DNA from: Caulobacteraceae bacterium
Lineage (GTDB): Bacteria > Pseudomonadota > Alphaproteobacteria > Caulobacterales > Caulobacteraceae
Length of the DNA: 64,000 bases
Assembly (NCBI GenBank): GCA_947452365.1
Contig: CANGCO010000005.1
Coordinates: forward strand, 1-64,000
Reading direction: 5' to 3'
Shown here: piece by piece, positions 26,632 through 36,340 of the stretch
Numbering within the stretch: the first letter of the stretch is position 1
Layout of the letters: each line of letters starts with the position of its first letter
Position numbers and translations under genes: made by a program
The notes under the pieces: model-generated
Databases searched by the model: none
Told to the model about the DNA's origin: nothing
The model's input: the letters and a program-made list of their open reading frames with translations, nothing else

Positions 26632-28827
26632 TTATGGCCAGGTTAGGGTTTGGGAGCCCAGCACGGCATGGGTGCCAGACAATATGGTCCAATTGGTCGG
26701 CGGGCCATTTGGCCTTGGTCCAAAATCAGGCATGTCGTCTGTCGCCGTCAGATATTGCAGCGTGATTGTGCCGGGCTGGGCGCTGACAAAATCAAGTGTC
26801 AGATCAATCGGCGCATCCGCCCTTGTACGAAACCGGGTCCATTCGCCCTGGGGTAAGCGGACCGGCTTGCCATTGAGCCGGACCCGCTCAAGCGTGCCAG
26901 ACGGGCGCAGGGCCATGACAAATTGGCGCGGCCGCTGGCGGGTCGAGACCGTCAATTGGCCCGTCTCGCCCTGAACCGCAAAGCCAATTCTTGGGGCTTC
27001 AAACGCCGTGACCGGGGCAGGGGTCTGCCACAGGACCAGACCCTTGAGACCCTCAAACGTCCGTTTCGCCCCCTTTTGTCCGGGCAACTCGCTATCGCCA
27101 GACGTTGAGGCCCAATAGGCGGTCTGGTGATCCAGATCGGTGAGATAGAATAGATCGCCAGGCCGTGGGTGGCGGGCGTTAAAGGGGCTGCTGGTGGCAA
27201 GGCCAAGGGCGCCTAGCCCGGCAACCATCCAAAGGGTGACCGCGCCCCATCGCGCGGGCTTGCCATCGCCCCAAGGCGTGATCAGAGGCCCTAAAAGCAT
27301 GAGGATGAACGGTATGGCTAGGGCCACCACCCCGGGCATCATGCTGCCGATCGAGACATAGGCATAGATGATCAGGCTGAGGGCAAAACACAGCCCTATC
27401 CCGCCCAGGATCAGGCTGGCGGCTTGCAGCCGGGTCCGCGCCGCTCCAAACCGTTCCGCCATCAGGCCAAGCCCAAGACTGACCAGCAGGGGCCAGACAA
27501 ACAGCCAACTGGCGCCGGGAAGCGCAATCTGTGAGGCCAAGGCAAGGCCAAACGCCACAAGCATGGCCCCCAGCCAGGTCGCTGGCCTTGGGCGGATCCC
27601 CAGGATCATGCCAAAGCACAGGGCCAGATACACCCACAAAGCCAGATCCATCTGGGCCAGCTGCGCGCGCATGCTAATCAGACCGCCCGGATAGAGCAGC
27701 TTGGCGACCGCATAACAGGCCAGACCCGCGATCAGGGTGGCGGCTAGGATCACAGCCGCTTGTGTCAATGCGGCCCGCCGCGTCGTGCCAAGCCGTTTTG
27801 GGTCGATCAGGACAAGGCCAGCAAGCGCAAGGCCCAGCAGGCCCCAGCCTAGGCCTTGCCAATAGCGCACGACAAATAGGTGGAACACATCGAAATAAAT
27901 GCTGTCTTCCTTGGCCTCGGGCAGGGTCTGGGCCATGGCCAGGGCCCTTGTCGTGGTCAGGGCAAACTGGCCAAGATGGACAAGCGTGCGCGGGTCGAGA
28001 TTAGCGGCATTATCCGTCGGGTCGTGATAGTCAAATTGGTGACCGACAAAGGCGGCATTAATGCCAAGCTTGCCCGCCGCGAGCGAGACCGACAGATCGC
28101 TATCATTGGGCAAGAGCCGATAGACCGCGCTGGACAGGCTATTGCCGCTGGGCGCAACCGCGTGTTTTGCCCAAAGATCGATCAGGGCGCTATTGCCGCT
28201 TGAGGTCTGGAACATGGTTGCGGGGCCGGCCGAGCCACGTGCCTCGACATTGACCACAGCGCCAATATGCTTGGCCAAGGGGTGATCGTCAAAAAACGTC
28301 TGGGCACCGATCAGGCCCTGTTCCTCGCCATCCGTGATCAAGAACACCACATCGCGCTCTGGTCTGGGTCCAGCAGCCAGCAGGCGCGCGGTCTCCAGCA
28401 AGGCCGCGGTTCCGGCGGCATCATCGCTAGCCCCTGGCGCAAAGGACACAGAATCGTAATGCGTCATCAAGGCCACGGCTGGCTTGGATGCATCTCGGCC
28501 GGGCAGGACGGCGATCAGGTTTTCCACCGGCGAAAATGCTATGGGACGATCAAACCTAGGCGTCTGGCGCACGCCATTGGCGCGCTGAATTTCAACTGTT
28601 AGGCCAAGGCCTTCCAAGCGCTGCACCAGATAATCGCGCACCCGCAATTGCTGCGGTGATCCGGCGACATGCGGCTTGACGGTCATATCGGCTACGGTTT
28701 GGGCCAGATTGGCGCGTGATAGGCCGGTTATCGCGCCGCCTTGATCCGCCACAGGCGCGGTCTGTAGCCAGACGGCCGCCAAGGTCGCGCAGGCCAGGCC
28801 TATGGGAAACCAAATCAACCGCGCCAA
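26632..28827 (-). CDS. Membrane M28-family metallopeptidase
   Basis: The N-terminus has one membrane anchor (IWFPIGLACATLAAVWL), followed by an M28 zinc-peptidase domain (about 75-310). The zinc ligands are visible in LMTHYDSV, GASDDAAGTAALLE, ITDGEEQGLIG and QFDYHDPTDN. A block of seven or eight membrane helices (about 320-560) and a C-terminal periplasmic beta-rich domain follow, the layout of Fxr1/ERMP1-like peptidases. The substrate is unknown. Starts are all TTG: I prefer 28827, which has GGAGG five bases upstream; 28851 adds eight residues. Confidence 0.85.
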   Translation of the reverse strand: MARLIWFPIGLACATLAAVWLQTAPVADQGGAITGLSRANLAQTVADMTVKPHVAGSPQQLRVRDYLVQRLEGLGLTVEIQRANGVRQTPRFDRPIAFSPVENLIAVLPGRDASKPAVALMTHYDSVSFAPGASDDAAGTAALLETARLLAAGPRPERDVVFLITDGEEQGLIGAQTFFDDHPLAKHIGAVVNVEARGSAGPATMFQTSSGNSALIDLWAKHAVAPSGNSLSSAVYRLLPNDSDLSVSLAAGKLGINAAFVGHQFDYHDPTDNAANLDPRTLVHLGQFALTTTRALAMAQTLPEAKEDSIYFDVFHLFVVRYWQGLGWGLLGLALAGLVLIDPKRLGTTRRAALTQAAVILAATLIAGLACYAVAKLLYPGGLISMRAQLAQMDLALWVYLALCFGMILGIRPRPATWLGAMLVAFGLALASQIALPGASWLFVWPLLVSLGLGLMAERFGAARTRLQAASLILGGIGLCFALSLIIYAYVSIGSMMPGVVALAIPFILMLLGPLITPWGDGKPARWGAVTLWMVAGLGALGLATSSPFNARHPRPGDLFYLTDLDHQTAYWASTSGDSELPGQKGAKRTFEGLKGLVLWQTPAPVTAFEAPRIGFAVQGETGQLTVSTRQRPRQFVMALRPSGTLERVRLNGKPVRLPQGEWTRFRTRADAPIDLTLDFVSAQPGTITLQYLTATDDMPDFGPRPNGPPTNWTILSGTHAVLGSQTLTWP

Positions 28828-29033
28828 ATCTGCCTCCTGAACATCACTCAAAATTCGACCAGATGACGAGGTCTAGCATTCAATCGCGATCTGAGTAGAC
28901 CCAAACCTGATCCCTAGCCAAAAGGGACTTGCGACCTTGACGCTGCGACAAGCTTGTCTTTGCCGTGGTTAGTGCCAAGACTAGCGCAACAAGATTGACG
29001 GCCTAGGCGCAAGCGCTCGGGACCTGAATGTAA

Positions 29034-31073
<2,040 letters not shown>

Positions 31074-31104
31074 GCCGGTCGCAAGCGCAGGGCAGGGGGC
31101 AAGC

Positions 31105-31953
31105 ATGACCTATTCCACCATCACGGTCACGCCGTCTGGCCAGGCCTGCGGGGCCAGTGTGACGGGCCTTGATTTAAGCGCGCCGCTTACAGAACAGCAG
31201 GTGACCGAAATTCGCGCCGCCTGGCTTGAGCACCATGTGTTGGCCTTTCCAGATCAAATCCTCACCGATGATGATCAGGAACGGTTTACCGTGGCCTTTG
31301 GCGGGTTTGGCGATGACCCGTTTATCGCCCCCATTCCCGGTCGCAAGCATGTGATTGCGGTCAAGCGTCTGGCCCATGAGACCTCGCCCATATTTGCCGA
31401 GGCCTGGCACAGTGACTGGAGCTTTCAGGCCCGTCCTCCGGCGGGAACCTGCCTCTATGGTATCACCATCCCTCCGGTCGGCGGCGATACCCTGTTTGCC
31501 AATCAACACGCGGCGCTTGATGCCATGCCCGGTGACCTGCGGGCGAGGCTAGAGGGCCTGATGGCGATCCATTCGGCGAAAAAAGCCTATGCGCCCGAAG
31601 GCTCTTATGGCGAGGGCGATATGGCCAGGCGCTCCATGGATATCCGGCCCTCGCGTGAGGCTGAAGCCACCCAGTTGCACCCATTGATCCGCGCCCATCC
31701 CGAAACCGGCCGTCTGGGCCTGTTTAGCTGTCTTGGCTATATTATCGGTATTGACGGCATGAGCGACGAAGAGGCTTTTCCGCTCTTGTTGGAGCTCTAT
31801 CACTGGCAGGGCCGTGAGCAATTCCACTACCGCCATCGCTGGCAAAAAAACACGCTTTTGATGTGGGATAATCGCTCTGTCCTTCACGCCGCGACCGGCG
31901 GTTATGATGGCCATGACAGGCTCTTGCACCGCACGACCATAGCCGGGGTGTGA
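31105..31953 (+). CDS. TauD/TfdA-family Fe(II)/2-oxoglutarate dioxygenase
   Basis: The 282-residue protein starts ITVTPSGQACGASVTGLDLS, the normal TauD opening. It has the iron ligands H-x-D in EAWHSDWSFQ and the distal His in SVLHAATGGYDGHDR, with the 2-oxoglutarate Arg near RTTIAG. Family members oxidise taurine, 2,4-D, alkyl sulfates and many other acids, so the substrate is open. I used the ATG at 31105, 32 bases after fadH, because longer in-frame starts lie inside fadH. Confidence 0.88.
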   Translation: MTYSTITVTPSGQACGASVTGLDLSAPLTEQQVTEIRAAWLEHHVLAFPDQILTDDDQERFTVAFGGFGDDPFIAPIPGRKHVIAVKRLAHETSPIFAEAWHSDWSFQARPPAGTCLYGITIPPVGGDTLFANQHAALDAMPGDLRARLEGLMAIHSAKKAYAPEGSYGEGDMARRSMDIRPSREAEATQLHPLIRAHPETGRLGLFSCLGYIIGIDGMSDEEAFPLLLELYHWQGREQFHYRHRWQKNTLLMWDNRSVLHAATGGYDGHDRLLHRTTIAGV

Positions 31954-32056
31954 GGGGGGGGCGGCCTTGCCCAGCGCCGTCACAGGGCGTGCTGAAGGAA
32001 GTTGGGTTATCCTGATTTTCGCTTGCTAAAGATCAGGGCTTGGCGTTCGGCATTGC

Positions 32057-32130
32057 TTGACTTGCCCTCCCAACACGCACCATACTGGCAAGTAGAATAT
32101 TATTCCGGCGGTAAATTGACCGCCAAGGAG
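32057..32130 (+). promoter_or_regulatory. Possible promoter and 5'-leader hairpin of the B12 mutase operon
   Basis: TTGACT at 32057-32062 and CATACT at 32081-32086, spaced 18 bases, resemble a -35/-10 pair. A perfect 6-bp inverted repeat (GGCGGT, loop AAATTG, ACCGCC) at 32107-32124 touches the ribosome site AAGGAG at 32125-32130. There is no long conserved cobalamin-riboswitch structure. The hairpin could affect ribosome access. Confidence 0.4.
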
Positions 32131-32135
32131 ACCCT

Positions 32136-33767
32136 ATGACGGACGGTCCTGCGCGCATCTATAAGACCCAGTCGGGCATTCCGTTGAAGGCGTCCTATTC
32201 GGCCAAGGATATTCCAGACTGGTACAAGGCCGATGTTGATATATCGCCCGGCCAACTGCCCTATCAACGCGGCGCGTTCTCGGAGGGCTATCGCTCCAAG
32301 GCCTGGCGGATTTTCCAGCTCTCGGGGTTTGGTAAGCCCGAGGACGAGAATGAGCGTATCAAGTTTCTGCTGGCTCAGGGCGAGACCGGCTTCTTGATGG
32401 AGCATGATCGCAATACGGCCGATCATATGTACAATGTCGACCATCCCGAAGTTCTGGCCCGCAAGGAAGATGTGGGCCTGACGGGCGCGGTCATGCAGAG
32501 CGTCCGTGATATGGATATCTGCCTCAAAGACCTGCCGATTGAGACCACATTTGGCCATGCCGGCGGCGCGGTTGTGCAACATGCCCCGTTTGCTTTGGCT
32601 GGCTATTGGACGATTGCTAAGCGGCGCGGCATTGACTTGTCCAAGCTGCCTGGCACGGGCCAGAGCGACTTTTTCCTGACCTATCTGGGTTGTGTGACCA
32701 AGCAGCAAATCCCAACGGCGGCGGGCCTGCGCTTTAATGCCGATATTATTGAGTTTTGCGATCAGCACCTGCCGCGGTGGGTGCCCGTATCGATTGCGGG
32801 CTATAATGGCGCCGATACGGGCCTGAATGCCTATCAAGAACTGGGCTCCTTGTTTGCAAATGCCGTGGAATATCTCGACGAGATCAAGCGGCGCGGCACC
32901 ATACCGATCGAGAGCGCGGCAAAGGCCTGCGGCGGCGTCAGCTTCCGTCTATCAATGGATATTTTTGAGGAGGCCTCGAAAATTCGGGCTGCCCGGCGCA
33001 TGTGGTCGGACCTGCTCGAAAGGCGCTATGGCATCACCAATACCAAGGTGCGCCAATTGCGCGTCCACTGCGTCACATCCGGCTCGAACATGACCTATCA
33101 GCAGCCGATGAATAATATTGTCCGCGGCACGGTCATGGCGCTTGCGGGTATTTTGGGCGGCATCCAATCCTTGGGGGTGTCGGGTTATGATGAGGCCTTG
33201 TCGATCCCGTCAGAGCATGCGCACCAGATGTCCCTGCGCATCCAGCAGGTCTTGCAACATGAGACCAATATTGTCGCGGTCACGGATCCGCTTGGCGGCT
33301 CCTATTATGTCGAAAGCCTGACAGCGGACCTGATCGAGCGCTCATGGGCGTTTTTTGACCAGATCGAGGCCCAGGGCGGGTTTTTGGAAACCCTCAATAC
33401 GGGCTGGCTGCACGCGCAGGCCCACGAAAACCAGCTGGACGATTTTGCCCTGCAAGGCACCGGTGAAAAGATCATTGTCGGGGTCAATGATTTCCGCGAA
33501 GACATTTCGCCTTTCGAAATTGACGGGTTCCGGGGCGTTAATGATGCCTTTGATGTCGCGACCGAGCGCCTAGCCGACCTGCGTCGTACGCGTGCTGAGC
33601 GTCCCGCGGCAGATGCCCTCAAGGCACTTGAGCGGGCCTGTAAGGGCACGGACAATATTATGCCGGTCATGATGGAGGCTTTGGCCGCTGATGTCACGGT
33701 CGGGGAGATTGGCGATATCTGGCGCAATGTCTATGGCGACTGGGCCACGCCCGAGATTACGATCTAA
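32136..33767 (+). CDS. Divergent adenosylcobalamin-dependent acyl-CoA mutase, large subunit
   Basis: The 543-residue protein has the methylmalonyl-CoA mutase barrel but lacks a B12 domain, which is encoded by the next gene. By hand alignment to MCM, Tyr89 and Arg207 correspond to Y52 (SEGYRSKAW) and R199 (AAGLRFNAD), the residues that hold the substrate carboxylate in MCM. The active-site His244 of SGYHMQEAG is N224 here (AGYNGADTG), and the HSQTSG segment (Gln330) reads HCVTSG. Isobutyryl-, 2-hydroxyisobutyryl- and ethylmalonyl-CoA mutases, as I remember them, keep the His. So the family is clear but the reaction is not, and it should not be labelled methylmalonyl-CoA mutase. Confidence 0.85.
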   Translation: MTDGPARIYKTQSGIPLKASYSAKDIPDWYKADVDISPGQLPYQRGAFSEGYRSKAWRIFQLSGFGKPEDENERIKFLLAQGETGFLMEHDRNTADHMYNVDHPEVLARKEDVGLTGAVMQSVRDMDICLKDLPIETTFGHAGGAVVQHAPFALAGYWTIAKRRGIDLSKLPGTGQSDFFLTYLGCVTKQQIPTAAGLRFNADIIEFCDQHLPRWVPVSIAGYNGADTGLNAYQELGSLFANAVEYLDEIKRRGTIPIESAAKACGGVSFRLSMDIFEEASKIRAARRMWSDLLERRYGITNTKVRQLRVHCVTSGSNMTYQQPMNNIVRGTVMALAGILGGIQSLGVSGYDEALSIPSEHAHQMSLRIQQVLQHETNIVAVTDPLGGSYYVESLTADLIERSWAFFDQIEAQGGFLETLNTGWLHAQAHENQLDDFALQGTGEKIIVGVNDFREDISPFEIDGFRGVNDAFDVATERLADLRRTRAERPAADALKALERACKGTDNIMPVMMEALAADVTVGEIGDIWRNVYGDWATPEITI

Positions 33768-33777
33768 GGACCATGAC

Positions 33778-34185
33778 ATGAAAAACTCAGCCACCATATT
33801 AATGGCCAAGACTGGCCTGGACGGCCATTGGCGCGGGGCGACCCTAGTGTGCCGGGCCCTGACCGATGCCGGCTTTGACGTTGTGCTCAAGGGCATGGCC
33901 ACCACGGACGAAATCGTCAAGGCGGCGACCGATAACAAGATCGACCTGCTCGGGATCTCGATTGGCGGTCATATTGATGTGGCCGAGCGCGCGATCATCG
34001 AGGCCCGCAAGATCCGCCCCGACCTGCCCGTATTTGTCGGCGGCGTGGTGCCGCCCTGGGCCAAGCGAAAGCTCGAGGCCATGGGCGTCGAGGTCTATCC
34101 ACCCGGTTCGCAATTAAAAGACATCACCGATAGCGCCAGCCGCCTGACCGGGTTTACGCCATCACCTAAGCTCCCTACGCCCTAA
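33778..34185 (+). CDS. B12-binding small subunit of the acyl-CoA mutase
   Basis: At about 135 residues, this is a stand-alone cobalamin-binding domain. The base-off motif D-x-H-x-x-G is D15-G-H17-W-R-G20, and LGISIGGHIDVA and FVGGVVPPWAK form the rest of the B12 pocket. It starts 10 bases after the large subunit and should form the heteromer with it, as in isobutyryl-CoA and 2-hydroxyisobutyryl-CoA mutases. A small terminator-like hairpin overlaps its stop. Confidence 0.92.
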   Translation: MKNSATILMAKTGLDGHWRGATLVCRALTDAGFDVVLKGMATTDEIVKAATDNKIDLLGISIGGHIDVAERAIIEARKIRPDLPVFVGGVVPPWAKRKLEAMGVEVYPPGSQLKDITDSASRLTGFTPSPKLPTP

Positions 34186-34200
34186 AACGCGGCGTTTTTT
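34184..34200 (+). terminator. Short terminator-like hairpin after the mutase small subunit
   Basis: AAAACG (34184-34189), loop CGG and CGTTTT (34193-34198) run into two more T's. The stem is short and A/T-rich at its base, so it is probably weak. It separates the mutase genes from the next open reading frame, which has its own ribosome site. Confidence 0.4.
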
Positions 34201-34232
34201 GCGCGGGGGTTTCGTTCAGAAGGATCGCGTTC

Positions 34233-34907
34233 ATGACCCCCGTGCCCATCATCTATTTCTCAGACGTGCTCTGCATCTGGGCCTATATTGCCGAGCGGCG
34301 GGTCAAGGCGCTTAAGGAAGCCTTTGGCGATCAGGTGCAGTTCGAGCACCGGTTTTGCTCGGTTTTTGGCGATACAGAGCGCAAAATGGCAACCGCCTGG
34401 CGCGATCGGGGCGGCTATACGGGCTTCAATGCGCACCTGCGCGAGGTGGCGAGTAAGTTTCCAGACATTCCGGTCAATCCGGACCTTTGGCTTGATGTGA
34501 AGCCCGCCTCGTCTAGCGGCCCGCACCTGTTTTTGAAAGCTGTGCAGCTGGATGAAGCATCCGGTCAGCTTGCGCCCGGGACCACGGACCGCGCCCTGCT
34601 GGCCATGCGCGAAGCGTTTTTCCAAGAGGCGCGCGATATTGGCCAATGGCAGGTCCAGTGCGAGGTCGGCCGACAAGCGGGTCTGGATCTGGCCCGCATA
34701 GAGCCCCTGATCCATAATGGCCGCGCCTTTGCCGCCCTAGCGTCAGATTATGAGGCCGCCAGCACAATGAATATCCAGGGCAGTCCAAGCTTTGTTCTGA
34801 ATGAGGGGCGTCAAAAACTGTATGGCAATGTCGGCTACCGTATACTGGAGGCCAACATCCAAGAGCTCCTGCGCACCCAACCAGCCGATCAGGCCAGTTG
34901 GTGCTAG
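34233..34907 (+). CDS. DsbA/2-hydroxychromene-2-carboxylate isomerase-like thioredoxin-fold protein
   Basis: The 224-residue protein has a DsbA-type thioredoxin fold. The start PIIYFSDVLCIWAYIAERR holds one Cys where thiol oxidoreductases have CxxC, and NIQGSPSFVLNEG carries the cis-Pro. A helical insert lies between. No signal peptide is present, so it is cytoplasmic. The lone Cys suggests a glutathione- or thiol-dependent isomerase or transferase rather than a disulfide oxidase. It follows the B12 mutase genes and may act on the same compound. Confidence 0.75.
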   Translation: MTPVPIIYFSDVLCIWAYIAERRVKALKEAFGDQVQFEHRFCSVFGDTERKMATAWRDRGGYTGFNAHLREVASKFPDIPVNPDLWLDVKPASSSGPHLFLKAVQLDEASGQLAPGTTDRALLAMREAFFQEARDIGQWQVQCEVGRQAGLDLARIEPLIHNGRAFAALASDYEAASTMNIQGSPSFVLNEGRQKLYGNVGYRILEANIQELLRTQPADQASWC

Positions 34908-34984
34908 GAGGGGCTTTAAGGCGCGGGCTTCCGGCCGGCAAGGATAGCCTCACCGACCGGGATGGGCGCGCCGCCGATATTCGC

Positions 34985-36256
34985 TTATTCGGCAGTTTCG
35001 TAGCTGCGGATCTCGTTGCGGCCAACCACCATATGGTGCACCTCATCGGGACCATCGGCAAAGCGCAGGTGGCGGACATCGGTATAGAGGCCCGCCAGAG
35101 GGGTCCATTGGGAGACACCGGCCGCACCATGCATCTGCATGGCCTGGTCGATAATCTTGCAGGCACGCTCTGGCACCATGGCCTTGACCATGCTGACCCA
35201 GACCCGGGCTTCGCGATTGCCAAGCACGTCCATGGCCTTGGCCGCCTTGAGCACCATTAGGCGCATGGATTCAATCTCGATCCGGGCGCGGCTGATGATT
35301 TCAATATTGCCGCCGAGCATGGCCAGCTTGCGGCCAAAGGCTTCACGCGACACGCCGCGCTTGACCATGAGGTCTAGAGCCGCCTCGGCCTTGCCAATCG
35401 TGCGCATGCAGTGATGGATGCGGCCAGGGCCAAGGCGCACCTGGCTGATTTCAAACCCGCGGCCTTCGCCCAGCAAGATATTGTCCTTTGGCACGCGCAC
35501 ATTATCGAAACGAATATGCATATGACCGCGAGGCGCATGGTCTTCGCCAAACACATGCATGGGGCCAAGAATCTGGACGCCCGGGGTATCGATCGGCACC
35601 AGGATCTGGGACTGTTGCTTGTGGGGCGGCGCATCAGGACTGGTCTTGACCATGGTGATCATGATCTTGCAGCGCGGATCACCCGCGCCGGAAATATAGA
35701 ATTTCTCGCCATTAATGACCCATTCATCGCCATCGAGCACGGCCGAGGTGGCAATATTCTTGGCATCTGAAGAGGCAATATCGGGCTCCGTCATGGCATA
35801 GGCCGAACGAATTTCGCCATTAAGCAGGGGCGTGAGCCAACGCTCTTTTTGCGCCTCAGTGCCAACCCGCTCGAGCACCTCCATATTGCCAGTGTCGGGC
35901 GCCGAGCAGTTCATGCTCTCAGACGCCATCGGTGCCTTGCCCAGTTCGGCGGCAATATAGGCATAGTCCAGATTGCTCAGGCCAACCCCGGTTTCGGCAT
36001 CGGGGAGAAAGAAGTTCCAAAGGCCCTCAGCCTTGGCCTTATTCTTGGCGACCTCGAGCACTTCCAACTGGCCAGGTGCAAAGGTCCAGCGCTCTGTATG
36101 GCCCTCGCCATGTTTTTCGAACGCGATCTGCATCGGCTCGACGGTTTCCTTGATGAACTGCTTGACGTGCTCATAGAGCGGCGCGGAGGCCTCGCTCATG
36201 CGAAGGTCATTGAGATCGTCGTTTGGGTTGAAACCAAATTGCAGGGGCGTACTCAT
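34985..36256 (-). CDS. Acyl-CoA dehydrogenase (ACAD10/11-like)
   Basis: The 423-residue flavoprotein has the ACAD segments YAMTEPDIASSDAKN, EWVINGEKFYISGAG, REAFGRKLA and QMHGAAGVSQWTPLA. The C-terminal LRFADGPDEVHHMVVGR is typical of the ACAD10/11 group, where Asp-Gly-Pro-Asp replaces the Glu-Gly of short- and medium-chain enzymes. It oxidises an acyl-CoA to an enoyl-CoA, perhaps a long or hydroxylated acyl chain. An 11-bp palindrome lies 25 bases upstream. It is convergent with the mutase/DsbA-like genes. Confidence 0.9.
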   Translation of the reverse strand: MSTPLQFGFNPNDDLNDLRMSEASAPLYEHVKQFIKETVEPMQIAFEKHGEGHTERWTFAPGQLEVLEVAKNKAKAEGLWNFFLPDAETGVGLSNLDYAYIAAELGKAPMASESMNCSAPDTGNMEVLERVGTEAQKERWLTPLLNGEIRSAYAMTEPDIASSDAKNIATSAVLDGDEWVINGEKFYISGAGDPRCKIMITMVKTSPDAPPHKQQSQILVPIDTPGVQILGPMHVFGEDHAPRGHMHIRFDNVRVPKDNILLGEGRGFEISQVRLGPGRIHHCMRTIGKAEAALDLMVKRGVSREAFGRKLAMLGGNIEIISRARIEIESMRLMVLKAAKAMDVLGNREARVWVSMVKAMVPERACKIIDQAMQMHGAAGVSQWTPLAGLYTDVRHLRFADGPDEVHHMVVGRNEIRSYETAE

Positions 36257-36280
36257 AAAAGGGCTCTCCGGGATTTGCCT

Positions 36281-36291
36281 ATTGTGACAAT
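36281..36291. promoter_or_regulatory. Candidate operator upstream of the acyl-CoA dehydrogenase gene
   Basis: ATTGTGACAAT is a perfect dyad 25 bases before the start codon. A second inverted repeat, GGACC-TTAG-GGTCC, is at 36296-36309. The half-site ATTGTCACA recurs just upstream of the TetR gene (from about 38898), which makes a shared regulator conceivable. Confidence 0.35.
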
Positions 36292-36340
36292 GTTCGGACC
36301 TTAGGGTCCTGGATTTTAAAGGGGCAGGGCGCGTCGTCTA

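Noticed and set aside
32040-32135. Cobalamin riboswitch upstream of the B12 mutase
   Set aside because: The leader is too short and no B12-box-like conserved core was found; only a small hairpin is present.
32136-33767. Annotation as methylmalonyl-CoA mutase
   Set aside because: The barrel family is right, but the active-site His and Gln are replaced and the B12 domain is separate, so the specific name is not supported.
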